DNA from: a virus
DNA length: 50,063 nt
Virus record (IMG/VR): IMGVR_UViG_3300037245_001177
Span: 1 to 50,063 of that record
Direction: 5' to 3' (one strand)
Part shown: piece by piece, positions 17,776 to 24,274 of the stretch
Layout of the letters: each line of letters opens with the position of its first letter
How positions within the stretch are numbered: the first letter of the stretch is position 1
The notes under the pieces: generated by a model
What the model saw: the letters and a program-made list of their open reading frames with translations, nothing else
Databases searched by the model: none
What the model was told of the DNA's origin: nothing
Made by a program: the position numbers and the translations under genes

Positions 17776-18051
17776 TTAACTAGCTTTTTGTAAATATTCG
17801 TATAAATTTCTTACTGAGGTTTGATCTGATAAGTCAAAACTTTGACGTTTAATTAAAGATGTTAATACCTCCATTTTAGATAAAATATAAAAATTACCAT
17901 TTAACGTGTAACCAATAGAATATTTTTTAACTCTTTTTTTACTAAATCTATTTGTGCGATAATTGAAAAGTCTTTTATCTACTGTAAAAGCGTAGTCATC
18001 AAAACCTTTTATTTTCCACTTGGCAATATAAATTAAAGAGTAATCTTTCAT
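17776..18051 (-). CDS. Hypothetical basic protein downstream of repeat element E1
   Basis: 91 residues, lysine- and arginine-rich (FSKKRVKKYSIGYTLNGNFYIL). It starts 68 bp after element E1 and is the first gene below the repeat-bearing zone. NGNFYILSKMEVL and RQSFDLSDQTS are not diagnostic of any family known to me. Confidence 0.5.
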   Translation of the reverse strand: MKDYSLIYIAKWKIKGFDDYAFTVDKRLFNYRTNRFSKKRVKKYSIGYTLNGNFYILSKMEVLTSLIKRQSFDLSDQTSVRNLYEYLQKAS

Positions 18052-18118
18052 TTTTGGTTTGGCACTAGTATTAATTGATTATCAGATAGTTAAGTGTTTT
18101 AGTGTTTTGTTTATCAGT

Positions 18119-18229
18119 AGTTGGTAGTGATATTAGCATATTACGTATTGTCCTAAAAAGTCATTAATAACCTCAACTACATAATTTTTGCTAAATGCTA
18201 GGAAAACTTACCTAAAACCTCAACCAACT
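18119..18229 (-). repeat. Intergenic repeat element E1
   Basis: A 111-bp non-coding element between the PAPS-reductase-like gene (stop 40 bp before) and the 91-residue gene. Its ends are complementary (AGTTGGT/ACCAACT). Read on the minus strand it carries TTGAGG just inside the first end, a short hairpin TAGG...CCTA, a second GTTGAGGTTATT, and UAGCAU/AUGCUA pairing. It is identical to E2 at 109 of 111 positions. Confidence 0.85.
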
Positions 18230-18255
18230 CTCAATAAACGGTATTAAAAAATTAT

Positions 18256-18264
18256 CCATCTACA
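18256..18264 (-). promoter_or_regulatory. TGTAGATGG motif after PAPS-like gene
   Basis: Read on the minus strand, TGTAGATGG stands just after the stop codon and is followed by a T tract (ATAATTTTTT). The same nonamer precedes elements E5 (22035-22043) and E7 (23081-23089), and forms half of a hairpin beside E8. Confidence 0.45.
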
Positions 18265-18268
18265 GGTT

Positions 18269-19120
18269 TTAATTTGCCTTACAAAAACAATCAGTTTCGT
18301 AATCCATTTTCGTGTCAAATAAATTACCTTGTGTTTTTTCTAATTCGTGTTTATCTTGAACTGTTCTGAATGGCAGTTTTGCTTTTTCCACTATTTCTTC
18401 AAATGTTATATGGTTTCTTAAATCAAATCTTGGTAATTTTTCAGTACCATATTTATTTTCCATCTTGATCCACCATTCAACACTTTTAGGATTTTCTTTA
18501 ATTAATGTCATTCGTTTACGTAAACTCTTTTTAAAACATAAATCACAATTACCTTGATAATCATTTATCCCTAAATCAAAACTTTGTCTATCCCACCAAT
18601 TTCTTATAAAACTACTATCCACTTGTATATCGTAAATTAATGGATAAATGATGCCTTGATCTAAAGATGTATTACTTTCCCTATGTCTTTCATCAAATCT
18701 AATTCCCATTGCTTTAACAACTTCTTTATAACCTAACGATTTAACAAACTTATCTATTGGCACTTGTTTTAATTCTCTTGTACAGTTAGATGCGTAGCTT
18801 GTTGGTATTGGGTATGCTTGCATCATTGCTTCAAATGGTTCACCATTTCTCGATGCAGTTTCATAATCAACAACTTTAAAATCAGTACCAACACCTTTTT
18901 CTTTATTAATCTTTGCTTCAATCCAAACTACATTTAAATTCCACTCTTTATCACATTTATTAATAAAATCTAATGTTTCTGGCAATTCTTTTCCTGTATT
19001 TGCATATATATATAATTTATCATATTCATCATATTTACAGTAATCTTTTAAAAACAACCCCATAAAAGCTGATGTACGACCTCCACTAAATGTGCAAACT
19101 AATAATTTATCTTTTTTCAT
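18269..19120 (-). CDS. PAPS reductase-like (adenine nucleotide alpha-hydrolase) protein
   Basis: 283 residues from the ATG at 19120, which overlaps the upstream stop as ATGA. A longer frame from 19129 is less likely. The PP-loop SGGRTS is at 12-17, and YIYANTGKELPETLDFI and a CDLCFKKS/CFC cysteine set follow. The fold is that of PAPS reductases and related ATP-pyrophosphate lyases. Phage members are common, and substrates range from sulfate carriers to DNA or tRNA modification. Pairing with a methyltransferase gene nearby hints at nucleic acid modification or counter-defence; the reaction is not predictable. Confidence 0.75.
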   Translation of the reverse strand: MKKDKLLVCTFSGGRTSAFMGLFLKDYCKYDEYDKLYIYANTGKELPETLDFINKCDKEWNLNVVWIEAKINKEKGVGTDFKVVDYETASRNGEPFEAMMQAYPIPTSYASNCTRELKQVPIDKFVKSLGYKEVVKAMGIRFDERHRESNTSLDQGIIYPLIYDIQVDSSFIRNWWDRQSFDLGINDYQGNCDLCFKKSLRKRMTLIKENPKSVEWWIKMENKYGTEKLPRFDLRNHITFEEIVEKAKLPFRTVQDKHELEKTQGNLFDTKMDYETDCFCKAN

Positions 19121-19290
19121 ACTTTCCACATATCAGGGTAATTATTGTTATTTGAAAATTCTATTTCACCGTTACAAATAGGACATTCAAAATCAAGACT
19201 AATTAAATCTCGCCAACAATCATTTATTTTTATAACAGGTTCTGCAACACCATCTGTTGCTATTATATTGTTACATTTACATTTTTTCAT
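19117..19290 (-). CDS. Small zinc-ribbon protein (57 aa)
   Basis: The frame begins MKKCKCNNII and has a second pair CPIC, so CxC plus CxxC may hold one zinc. It overlaps the PAPS-like gene by four bases (ATGA), so the two are probably translated together and may act together. Too short for most gene finders. Role unknown. Confidence 0.6.
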   Translation of the reverse strand: MKKCKCNNIIATDGVAEPVIKINDCWRDLISLDFECPICNGEIEFSNNNNYPDMWKV

Positions 19291-19376
19291 AATATTGTTA
19301 TTTTAATTATTAATATTTGGCTAAAGCCATTTGCATTTCAAATTTTTTAAAATCGTTTATCGTGTTAAGTTCTAAA

Positions 19377-19709
19377 CTATAAAACAATTTTTGTTAATTC
19401 ATTCAATGGTATGCTTATGTAAACATTTTTCGTGAAATTGTTTTGTATGTTTGCAACTTTTTTTTCATAATCTATGAGAAGTATTCTGCATTTTATACTA
19501 TCAAAAATAACTTTATCGTATTTTTTAAAACTATTGTTTAACAGTAGAGAACTCTGGAATAAAACCAATAAATTTTTAACTTCAGTTATTTCTTCCTTCA
19601 CTCGTTTTGCACTCGATAAATTATTACCATCATCATCATCTTCAAAATATCCTAATTCATAATCAAGTGTTTTAAGTCTTTGCTCTAAGTATTCTTTTAT
19701 TTCTTTCAT
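19377..19709 (-). CDS. Hypothetical protein downstream of element E2
   Basis: 110 residues. The N-terminal half is helical and charged (KEYLEQRLKTLDYELGYFEDDDDGNNLSSAKRVKEE-type helix pair). The rest is beta-rich (YDKVIFDSIKCRILLIDYEKKVANIQ). The start lies 26 bp after E2. The EYLEQRLK...AKRVKEEI pattern resembles small phage coiled-coil proteins, but no family is assigned. Confidence 0.5.
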   Translation of the reverse strand: MKEIKEYLEQRLKTLDYELGYFEDDDDGNNLSSAKRVKEEITEVKNLLVLFQSSLLLNNSFKKYDKVIFDSIKCRILLIDYEKKVANIQNNFTKNVYISIPLNELTKIVL

Positions 19710-19734
19710 AATATTTAATTGTTTTATTCGTGCT

Positions 19735-19845
19735 AGTTGGTAGTGATATTAGCATATTACGTATTGTCCTAAAAAGTTATTAATAACCTCAACTACATAA
19801 TTTTTGTTAAATGCTAGGAAAACTTACCTAAAACCTCAACCAACT
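19735..19845 (-). repeat. Intergenic repeat element E2
   Basis: 111 bp, same ends and same internal motifs as E1, two substitutions apart. It starts 40 bp after the methyltransferase stop and ends 26 bp before the next start. In this copy the central block is a perfect 12-bp palindrome (GTTATTAATAAC). Confidence 0.85.
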
Positions 19846-19884
19846 CTGCGTATAAGTGATATAAATTAGCCTTTACGCTTTGTT

Positions 19885-20781
19885 TTAGCACTGCAACCCT
19901 TTAAAAATATGCTTAATAACCTCAACAGTCCAACCATTACCAAGCATTTTAAACCTATGAGAGTTCGCTACTCCACTTGTATAATTGTCTGGTACGGTTT
20001 GTAACCTCTCGCACTCAATAGGTGTGTATTTATGTATTTCCTTTAAGTCATTCACGCAATAGGTAGGTTTTTGTCCTTTAGCCATATTTGCAGTCAAACA
20101 ACTTGCTTTTCCTTTTGCATTAAAAAACGCATCTAATCTTGTTTTATCTCCCCATTTATTAAGCATCCAACCAGCATAGTTTTTATTAAACTCAGCATCT
20201 TCTTCTAATATATCATAAACACATTGCTTATTTTCAACCTCTATTTTATCAATAGGTATATTTGTCCAATACAATCTAGGTCTGTTATGTGCAGATAAAA
20301 CTTTAGAGTTTATTAATATTGGCTCAACGCCGATCGCTTTACTTATAACCTCTTGCCACTTTTTACTCATTTTTACATTCTCTAATAAAAAATATTTTGG
20401 GTTGGTTTCTTTTAGTACTCGTATAAATTCCCAAAACAAATAACTTTCACCTTTAAATTCAAATCCGTTATTTTTTAAGTCAAGGTAATGCTTTAAGGTA
20501 AGTATTTCAACATCGTTTTCACTTTTCATACCTATCATAGTTCCTGCAAAACTAAAATTTTGGCAACTACTACCTCCAATCAATAATCCTATTTTGTGAT
20601 TACCACTGTATTTTATTTTCGTAATATCACCTATTTGCCTTGTGTTTGGGTAGTTTTTCATTGTTACCCTCATTGCATTTTCATCAATCTCGCTTGCGAA
20701 ATAGTTATCTACTTTAATTCCTAATTGGTCGAGTGCTATTTGTCCGCAGCTCATACCATCAAATAAACTTAGTACATTCAT
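19885..20781 (-). CDS. DNA (cytosine-5)-methyltransferase
   Basis: 298 residues, small for the family. Motif I is LFDGMSCGQIAL (6-17), motif IV GGSSCQNFSFAG (69-80), motif VI LLENV (132-136), motif VIII-like NRPRLYW (166-172), and motif X ANSHRFKMLGNGWTVEVI near the end. The DGMSCGQIAL form is that of phage and prophage enzymes. The catalytic dipeptide is SC rather than PC, which is rare; the nucleophile Cys is kept. It likely methylates phage DNA to evade host restriction. It stands alone, without a restriction gene. Confidence 0.88.
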   Translation of the reverse strand: MNVLSLFDGMSCGQIALDQLGIKVDNYFASEIDENAMRVTMKNYPNTRQIGDITKIKYSGNHKIGLLIGGSSCQNFSFAGTMIGMKSENDVEILTLKHYLDLKNNGFEFKGESYLFWEFIRVLKETNPKYFLLENVKMSKKWQEVISKAIGVEPILINSKVLSAHNRPRLYWTNIPIDKIEVENKQCVYDILEEDAEFNKNYAGWMLNKWGDKTRLDAFFNAKGKASCLTANMAKGQKPTYCVNDLKEIHKYTPIECERLQTVPDNYTSGVANSHRFKMLGNGWTVEVIKHIFKGLQC

Positions 20782-20861
20782 TTCCTTATATTTTAAATTT
20801 TCAATTTAATTTCCTTTCTTAAAAAATTTATACCTCTTATGCTCTATAAAGTTCTAAAAAA

Positions 20862-21152
20862 TTACCGTTTAAGTAACCAGTCGTGATATTCCTCGAACCC
20901 TAATCTATAACTTAAAAGTAAATATGTACTTGAACCAATACTAGAAGTTTGTTTTATATCTTCTATTCTACTTTCTAATTCTAAGTTCATTTCTTTTTTT
21001 GTCGGCAACTTTAGAGAACTCTGCGCATAATTGATTTTAGCTTCAAGCCATTCTACATAATCTTCAGTATAAGCTATTTCTTTACCCTCAGACCAAATAA
21101 ATACATCTAATCCTGTTTCTCCTCTAAATTCTTTTTTTAATTTTAAGTCCAT
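20862..21152 (-). CDS. Hypothetical protein downstream of element E3
   Basis: 96 residues. The start DLKLKKEFRGETGLDVF is followed by a helix (YVEWLEAKINYAQSSL), typical of small phage proteins sometimes found with replication or modification genes. It is 80 bp upstream of the methyltransferase. The start is 51 bp after E3. No family assigned. Confidence 0.55.
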   Translation of the reverse strand: MDLKLKKEFRGETGLDVFIWSEGKEIAYTEDYVEWLEAKINYAQSSLKLPTKKEMNLELESRIEDIKQTSSIGSSTYLLLSYRLGFEEYHDWLLKR

Positions 21153-21202
21153 AATTTATTTAATTTATTGTTAATCTATTCTAAAAACAATCATTCACTG
21201 TA

Positions 21203-21315
21203 AGTTGGTAGTGAGTTGGGCAGGCTTTCTATATAAACAGTAACTGTTGTTTAATTCTTTAGTTTACCCTCATTTATTTATCAAGTAATATATCTCCCAA
21301 AGCCCACAACCAACT
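21203..21315 (-). repeat. Intergenic repeat element E3
   Basis: 113 bp, ends AGTTGGT/ACCAACT. The inside has diverged from E1/E2, but pairing is retained by other means: on the minus strand GGCTTT near the first end pairs with AAAGCC near the second. TGAGG is present once (TGAGGGTAAAC). It starts 21 bp after one gene and ends 51 bp before the next. Confidence 0.75.
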
Positions 21316-21335
21316 CTCAATAAAAGTATAACTTA

Positions 21336-21518
21336 CTATCGTTTTTTATAATAATACTCTTTTGCTTCATCTTCTTTATCAAAGTGTAAAACTGTTTCCC
21401 TTCTATAACACATATTTAATTCACCATCAAATACGCCTATATTTTCAATTGTTATTTTTTTTCCTTCTAATTTTAAAGTGGGTTTTTCATTACTCCCACC
21501 CATACAAATTTCTGACAT
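21336..21518 (-). CDS. Small beta-rich protein (60 aa)
   Basis: 60 residues (MSEICMGGSNEKPTLKLEGKKITIENIGVFDGELNMCY...). It looks like two short hairpins followed by a basic tail (DEAKEYYYKKR). It lies between E4 and E3. No family recognised. Confidence 0.5.
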   Translation of the reverse strand: MSEICMGGSNEKPTLKLEGKKITIENIGVFDGELNMCYRRETVLHFDKEDEAKEYYYKKR

Positions 21519-21565
21519 TTTATTAAGTTTTATAATTATTAATTCGTTATTCTTTTATTGTGTTT

Positions 21566-21675
21566 AGTTGTAATTAATGCTTGTTGTCTTTAACCTCAAC
21601 AAAAACGTGTGATAACCTCAGCTATAATAATGTCAATTAAAGTCTTTTAAGACCCTCAATCACGTAATAACAACT
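21566..21675 (-). repeat. Intergenic repeat element E4
   Basis: 110 bp. The ends read AGTTGT/ACAACT, so they differ from E1 but still pair. On the minus strand the inside has TTGAGGG, a perfect hairpin GTCTTAAAAGAC in the place of the E1 TAGG/CCTA hairpin, then CTGAGGTTAT and GTTGAGGTT. It starts 21 bp after one stop and ends 48 bp before the next start. Confidence 0.7.
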
Positions 21676-21695
21676 CTGTATAACTCACAATACTA

Positions 21696-21845
21696 CTAAT
21701 CGCTTATTAATACACCTGTTATAAGCCCTCCAACCATAAAAAATAAATGAGCTGGGTTTGCTTCAATGTTTAAATATCTGTGTGCTATGAAAGTTGCTAT
21801 ACAAAATCCAATCGTTCCTGCTATTATTTTTATTATTTTTTTCAT
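21696..21845 (-). CDS. Small membrane protein (49 aa)
   Basis: The frame MKKIIKIIAGTIGFCIATFIAH... has two hydrophobic segments (residues 4-20 and 33-47) around a short polar loop. It lies between E5 and E4. Too short for many gene finders, but it fits the pattern of one small gene per element. Function unknown. Confidence 0.5.
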   Translation of the reverse strand: MKKIIKIIAGTIGFCIATFIAHRYLNIEANPAHLFFMVGGLITGVLISD

Positions 21846-21893
21846 ATTTATTTAATTTAGTGTTTATTTAACGTTTCGTGTGTTATACTTGTA

Positions 21894-22007
21894 AGTTGGT
21901 AGTGATATTAGCGTATTAGTTTTAATGTCCTAAGTAATCAGCAATAACCTCAACTGTTGTAATGCTTGTTGTAAGCCTTTTTAGACTACCTAAGACCTCT
22001 ACCAACT
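21894..22007 (-). repeat. Intergenic repeat element E5
   Basis: 114 bp, ends AGTTGGT/ACCAACT. On the minus strand: GAGGTCTTAGG, hairpin GTAGTC...GGCTTAC, GTTGAGGTTATT, TTAGGACA, then GCTAATATCACT as in E1. Thus the conserved motifs stay while the stems vary. It starts 32 bp after one stop and ends 49 bp before the next start. Confidence 0.85.
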
Positions 22008-22034
22008 CCCAATATAATTGATAATTTAAAAACT

Positions 22035-22043
22035 CCATCTACA
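22035..22043 (-). promoter_or_regulatory. TGTAGATGG motif overlapping a stop codon
   Basis: On the minus strand TGTAGATGG overlaps the TAG stop of the deoxyribosyltransferase-like gene and is followed by AGTTTTTAAA, then element E5. Same arrangement as at 18256-18264. Confidence 0.45.
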
Positions 22044-22362
22044 ACGGTTCAAGGTATATTATTGGTTTACCAATAGATTCAGCATAATTTAATTCACTTC
22101 TTGTAGATTCACCAATATATCCGCCTACATTCAAAATAACAACTTCGTCCGATATATCTATTTTCCTTTTATGTAATTCGTCAAGTATATCTTTAACACC
22201 TTCCTTTTCTGCACCGTGATGATTTTCTCCTTCAAAATAACCATTAGGTAATATATTTATTCCAAGTGTAATAATTCCTTGTTTTTCTAATAACCAACGT
22301 TCAATCATAAAAGTTTGAGCGAATCTTGTTGAGCCACAAAAGCATACTGTTTTAGTTTTCAT
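22039..22362 (-). CDS. Nucleoside 2-deoxyribosyltransferase-like protein
   Basis: 107 residues. CFCGSTRF at the start, then SDEVVILNVGGYIGESTRSELNYAESIGKPIIYLEP, is the fold and active-site pattern of nucleoside 2-deoxyribosyltransferases and related DUF4406 enzymes; the Glu in GEST(R)SE is the usual catalytic position. They cut or exchange the base of deoxynucleosides. In phages they may recycle nucleotides or counter signalling-based defence. The stop overlaps the TGTAGATGG motif, and E5 follows. Confidence 0.65.
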   Translation of the reverse strand: MKTKTVCFCGSTRFAQTFMIERWLLEKQGIITLGINILPNGYFEGENHHGAEKEGVKDILDELHKRKIDISDEVVILNVGGYIGESTRSELNYAESIGKPIIYLEPL

Positions 22363-22446
22363 CTTTTTATATTTAATTATTAATATTTAATTTTTATCAA
22401 AATTATTTGCTACCACTTTCTTAAATCACCAATCATATAGGTGTTA

Positions 22447-22618
22447 AGTTAATCAAACATTTAAAAGTTTCTTAAACGGTTTTTCTAATTCTCGAAATAA
22501 GTGTCTTAATGCAATGTTAAGTTCTATAAACGCACCCTGGGTAGTTCCTAATCTTACTAATTGTCTTTGCTCTAAATTGAATAATGGTTTTTTCATAATA
22601 TTTAAACGTTAGTTAACT
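22447..22618 (-). repeat. Possible element E6 interrupted by a small gene
   Basis: On the minus strand the left end (ACAGAGTTAACT) is like that of E7, and the right end (GATTAACTTA) is like the end of E7. AGTTAA and TTAACT pair. Between them, in place of the usual element body, lies a 47-codon ORF. It could be an element that gained a gene, or chance similarity of short ends. Confidence 0.35.
22453..22596 (-). CDS. Small 47-residue protein, unknown
   Basis: The frame MKKPLFNLEQRQLVRLGTTQ... ends EKPFKKLLNV. It is helical and basic, with an A-rich ribosome site. It sits within the span of E6. No family recognised. Confidence 0.5.
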   Translation of the reverse strand: MKKPLFNLEQRQLVRLGTTQGAFIELNIALRHLFRELEKPFKKLLNV

Positions 22619-22635
22619 CTGTAAATATTTTATAC

Positions 22636-22890
22636 TTATTTTTTTAATTCTATACTAAACTTTAAAGTGGTTAGGTCATAACCTCTACGCTCAAGTTCAT
22701 CTTTTAAACTTTCAGATCTAAAACAAAACCTCTCTCTTTTTAAAGCCTTTTCTAAATCCCAAAGTAATTGTTCATTAATTATGTTGTGTAAAATCAAAGC
22801 TCCATCACACCTTCTTGGGTATTTGACCACAAAGTCTTTTTGTCTTTTATCGTATATAAGCGATAGTTTGTTTTCGTTATGCTTTGCCAT
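22636..22890 (-). CDS. Hypothetical protein downstream of element E7
   Basis: 84 residues (MAKHNENKLSLIYDKRQKDFVVKYPRRCDGALILHNI...). A basic N-terminus is followed by two helices with RERFCFRSESLKDELERRGYD. This type of short protein occurs in flavobacterial phage early regions. Start 57 bp after E7. No function assigned. Confidence 0.5.
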   Translation of the reverse strand: MAKHNENKLSLIYDKRQKDFVVKYPRRCDGALILHNIINEQLLWDLEKALKRERFCFRSESLKDELERRGYDLTTLKFSIELKK

Positions 22891-22946
22891 TTGTTTTATA
22901 TTTTATAAGTTAATTTTGTGTTTACTCGTACAAATTATTTACTGTA

Positions 22947-23055
22947 AGTTAATCTGTCATTTTTGTTGGTGTAATAACCTCAACGTTTAACGTGTTTAAA
23001 AGGTTATTGTTAATTCTAAAATTAGTGTTTATCCCTCAAAACCGTTCAGTTAACT
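22947..23055 (-). repeat. Intergenic repeat element E7
   Basis: 109 bp. The ends are AGTTAA/TTAACT, a third paired version. On the minus strand it has TTTTGAGGG and CGTTGAGGTTATTACACC. The 3' half is nearly the same as the partial copy E8. It starts 47 bp after one stop and ends 57 bp before the next start. Confidence 0.75.
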
Positions 23056-23080
23056 CTGTATAACCGGTACAATAAAAAAG

Positions 23081-23089
23081 CCATCTACA
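23081..23089 (-). promoter_or_regulatory. TGTAGATGG motif before E7
   Basis: On the minus strand TGTAGATGG is followed directly by CTTTTTTATT, between the stop of the 107-residue gene and E7. The T tract after the motif is shared with the copies near E1 and E5. Confidence 0.45.
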
Positions 23090-23101
23090 CGTGTTATTTC
23101 T

Positions 23102-23425
23102 TTATTTAGTGCTAATTTTTAATTTAAGTCGTAAATTAAGTTCATCTATATCTTCTTTGTAATCGTCATTAAAGAATACGGTGTAATATTTTTTTAAATT
23201 ACCAAGCTCATCTTTTTTAACAAATTTATCTATAATATGAATTACGCTACCTTTTTTAAAATCATCTATTTCTTTATATACTTTAAACTCGTGTTCGATT
23301 GATTCACCAATACTATATATGTATGGGTTCTTTAATATAAAGTTTTCCTCTTTATAATGGTTGTTAATGTGTTCTAAACCTAAAATTTCAGATTCTAATT
23401 CTTCTACTTTTTTTCTATTAAACAT
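23102..23425 (-). CDS. Hypothetical protein with N-terminal coiled coil
   Basis: 107 residues. A helical start (FNRKKVEELESEILGLEHINNHYKEEN) leads to a compact beta domain (GSVIHIIDKFVKKDELGNLKKYYTVFF), a layout of small phage proteins of unknown role. The upstream gap holds only the short membrane ORF at 23450-23608. No family recognised. Confidence 0.5.
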   Translation of the reverse strand: MFNRKKVEELESEILGLEHINNHYKEENFILKNPYIYSIGESIEHEFKVYKEIDDFKKGSVIHIIDKFVKKDELGNLKKYYTVFFNDDYKEDIDELNLRLKLKISTK

Positions 23426-23449
23426 AATTTATTTATTTAGTGTTAAAAT

Positions 23450-23608
23450 TTAATTTTTACGCTTTTTCCAAATCCAATCAATATAATATTCACCATCCAT
23501 AAATCTTTTATCCCATAATAAAAAACCTATTAAAGAACTTATTAATCCAATTGCAGCAGCTAATATAGTTGCTATTATTTTTACTAAAAAATTTAATGCT
23601 TTTATCAT
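23450..23608 (-). CDS. Small membrane protein (52 aa)
   Basis: The frame MIKALNFLVKIIATILAAAI... has one long hydrophobic segment (residues 5-32) and a C-terminal tail WDKRFMDGEYYIDWIWKKRKN with aromatic and basic residues. It starts 54 bp after the partial element E8. One of a set of small membrane proteins in this zone; role unknown. Confidence 0.5.
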   Translation of the reverse strand: MIKALNFLVKIIATILAAAIGLISSLIGFLLWDKRFMDGEYYIDWIWKKRKN

Positions 23609-23661
23609 TTTTATTTTGTTTAATTGTTAATATTTAAAAATATAATGTTATTGTGTTAGTC

Positions 23662-23704
23662 GTTAATCTGTCATTTTTGTTGGCGTAATACCCTCATTGT
23701 TTAA
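23662..23704 (-). repeat. Partial intergenic element E8
   Basis: 43 bp matching the 3' half of E7 (GTTAATCTGTCATTTTTGTT on the plus strand, then GGcGTAATAcCCTCAt). The 5' half is missing and is replaced by the hairpin at 23705-23732, so this copy is truncated. Confidence 0.7.
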
Positions 23705-23732
23705 CCACCTACACCTGTTAAAATGTAGATGG
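23705..23732 (-). other. RNA-level hairpin built from two TGTAGATGG-like arms
   Basis: On the minus strand CCATCTACA and TGTAGGTGG face each other across a 10-base loop. As RNA all nine pairs form (one is a U-G wobble), while the DNA would have a mismatch. It sits between the 84-residue gene and the partial element E8, in the place the motif takes near other elements. Confidence 0.5.
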
Positions 23733-23740
23733 AGTTTTAA

Positions 23741-23995
23741 TTAAATTTTTTCAAATGTTGTCCCGTTTTCAGTCATGATATAACAAGGTGCATCAATTAA
23801 AATTGAATCATCGGTTAATATCACAACAACAACTTTATCAACATATTCATCCCTAATATCAAGGTAATATTTTTGTAATGTTTTTTTCCATTGATCATGT
23901 GTTTGATCGTTCCTTTTAATAAGCTGATAATCTCTTCCCAAAATTGTGTTCATTGGGTTCCCTTCTTTGTTAAATCTTCTTAAAATAAAATTCAT
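23741..23995 (-). CDS. Hypothetical protein below the operator region
   Basis: 84 residues. NFILRRFNKEGNP, then a helix (TLQKYYLDIRDEYVDK) and a strand (VVVVILTDDSILIDAP). It is the first gene downstream of the two AGCAAnnnnTTGCT palindromes, so it is a likely target of the HTH protein. No family recognised. Confidence 0.5.
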   Translation of the reverse strand: MNFILRRFNKEGNPMNTILGRDYQLIKRNDQTHDQWKKTLQKYYLDIRDEYVDKVVVVILTDDSILIDAPCYIMTENGTTFEKI

Positions 23996-24137
23996 AATGT
24001 GTATATATTTATATATTTGCCTACTCTATTAGCTTTTCGGCTTCCGCTTAATATCTTGGTATCACAATTTGTGATGTCATTTTAATTTTTCAAATTAATC
24101 ACCTTCGCTCTTTTTTTATTGCATCGGTTATACTGTT

Positions 24138-24150
24138 AGTTGGTATTGAG
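24138..24150 (-). repeat. 3' end of repeat element (E9)
   Basis: On the minus strand CTCAATACCAACT, followed by AACAG, matches the right end of E3 (CTCACTACCAACTTACAG) and E1. No left half of the usual type is present; the operator region and the end of the HTH gene occupy that place. Confidence 0.5.
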
Positions 24151-24207
24151 TTTTGTTAGCTTTAATTCATCAATGGTCATAACTTTTGGTTATTACGTTC
24201 ACTAAAT

Positions 24208-24261
24208 AGCAATAAGTTGCTAATTATATGAGTATTTTACTATTAAAAGCAATATGTTGCT
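24208..24261. promoter_or_regulatory. Pair of 14-bp palindromic operators
   Basis: AGCAATAAGTTGCT (24208-24221) and AGCAATATGTTGCT (24248-24261) are each perfect inverted repeats of AGCAA with a 4-base centre. They lie exactly 40 bp apart, four helical turns, on one face of DNA. They are just downstream of the HTH gene and upstream of the next minus-strand genes, so they are probable binding sites for that protein. Confidence 0.65.
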
Positions 24262-24274
24262 CCTACTCCAAAAA

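Noticed and set aside
19121-19129. Start of PAPS-like gene at 19129
   Set aside because: The ATG at 19120 overlaps the upstream stop as ATGA and gives the usual start directly before the PP-loop.
19909-19926. Extra copy of AACCTCAAC near the methyltransferase end
   Set aside because: It lies within the coding sequence for the conserved GNGWTVEVI end of the enzyme and is explained by that. It lacks the rest of the element.
18119-24150. The elements are integron attC sites
   Set aside because: The size (about 110 bp), hairpin ends and place after each gene are similar, but attC begins RYYYAAC and ends GTTRRRY in gene direction. Here the order is reversed (GTTGGT first, ACCAAC last), and no integrase gene is present.
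18119-24150. CRISPR array
   Set aside because: Elements are about 110 bp, are separated by genes rather than by spacers of equal length, and no cas gene is seen.
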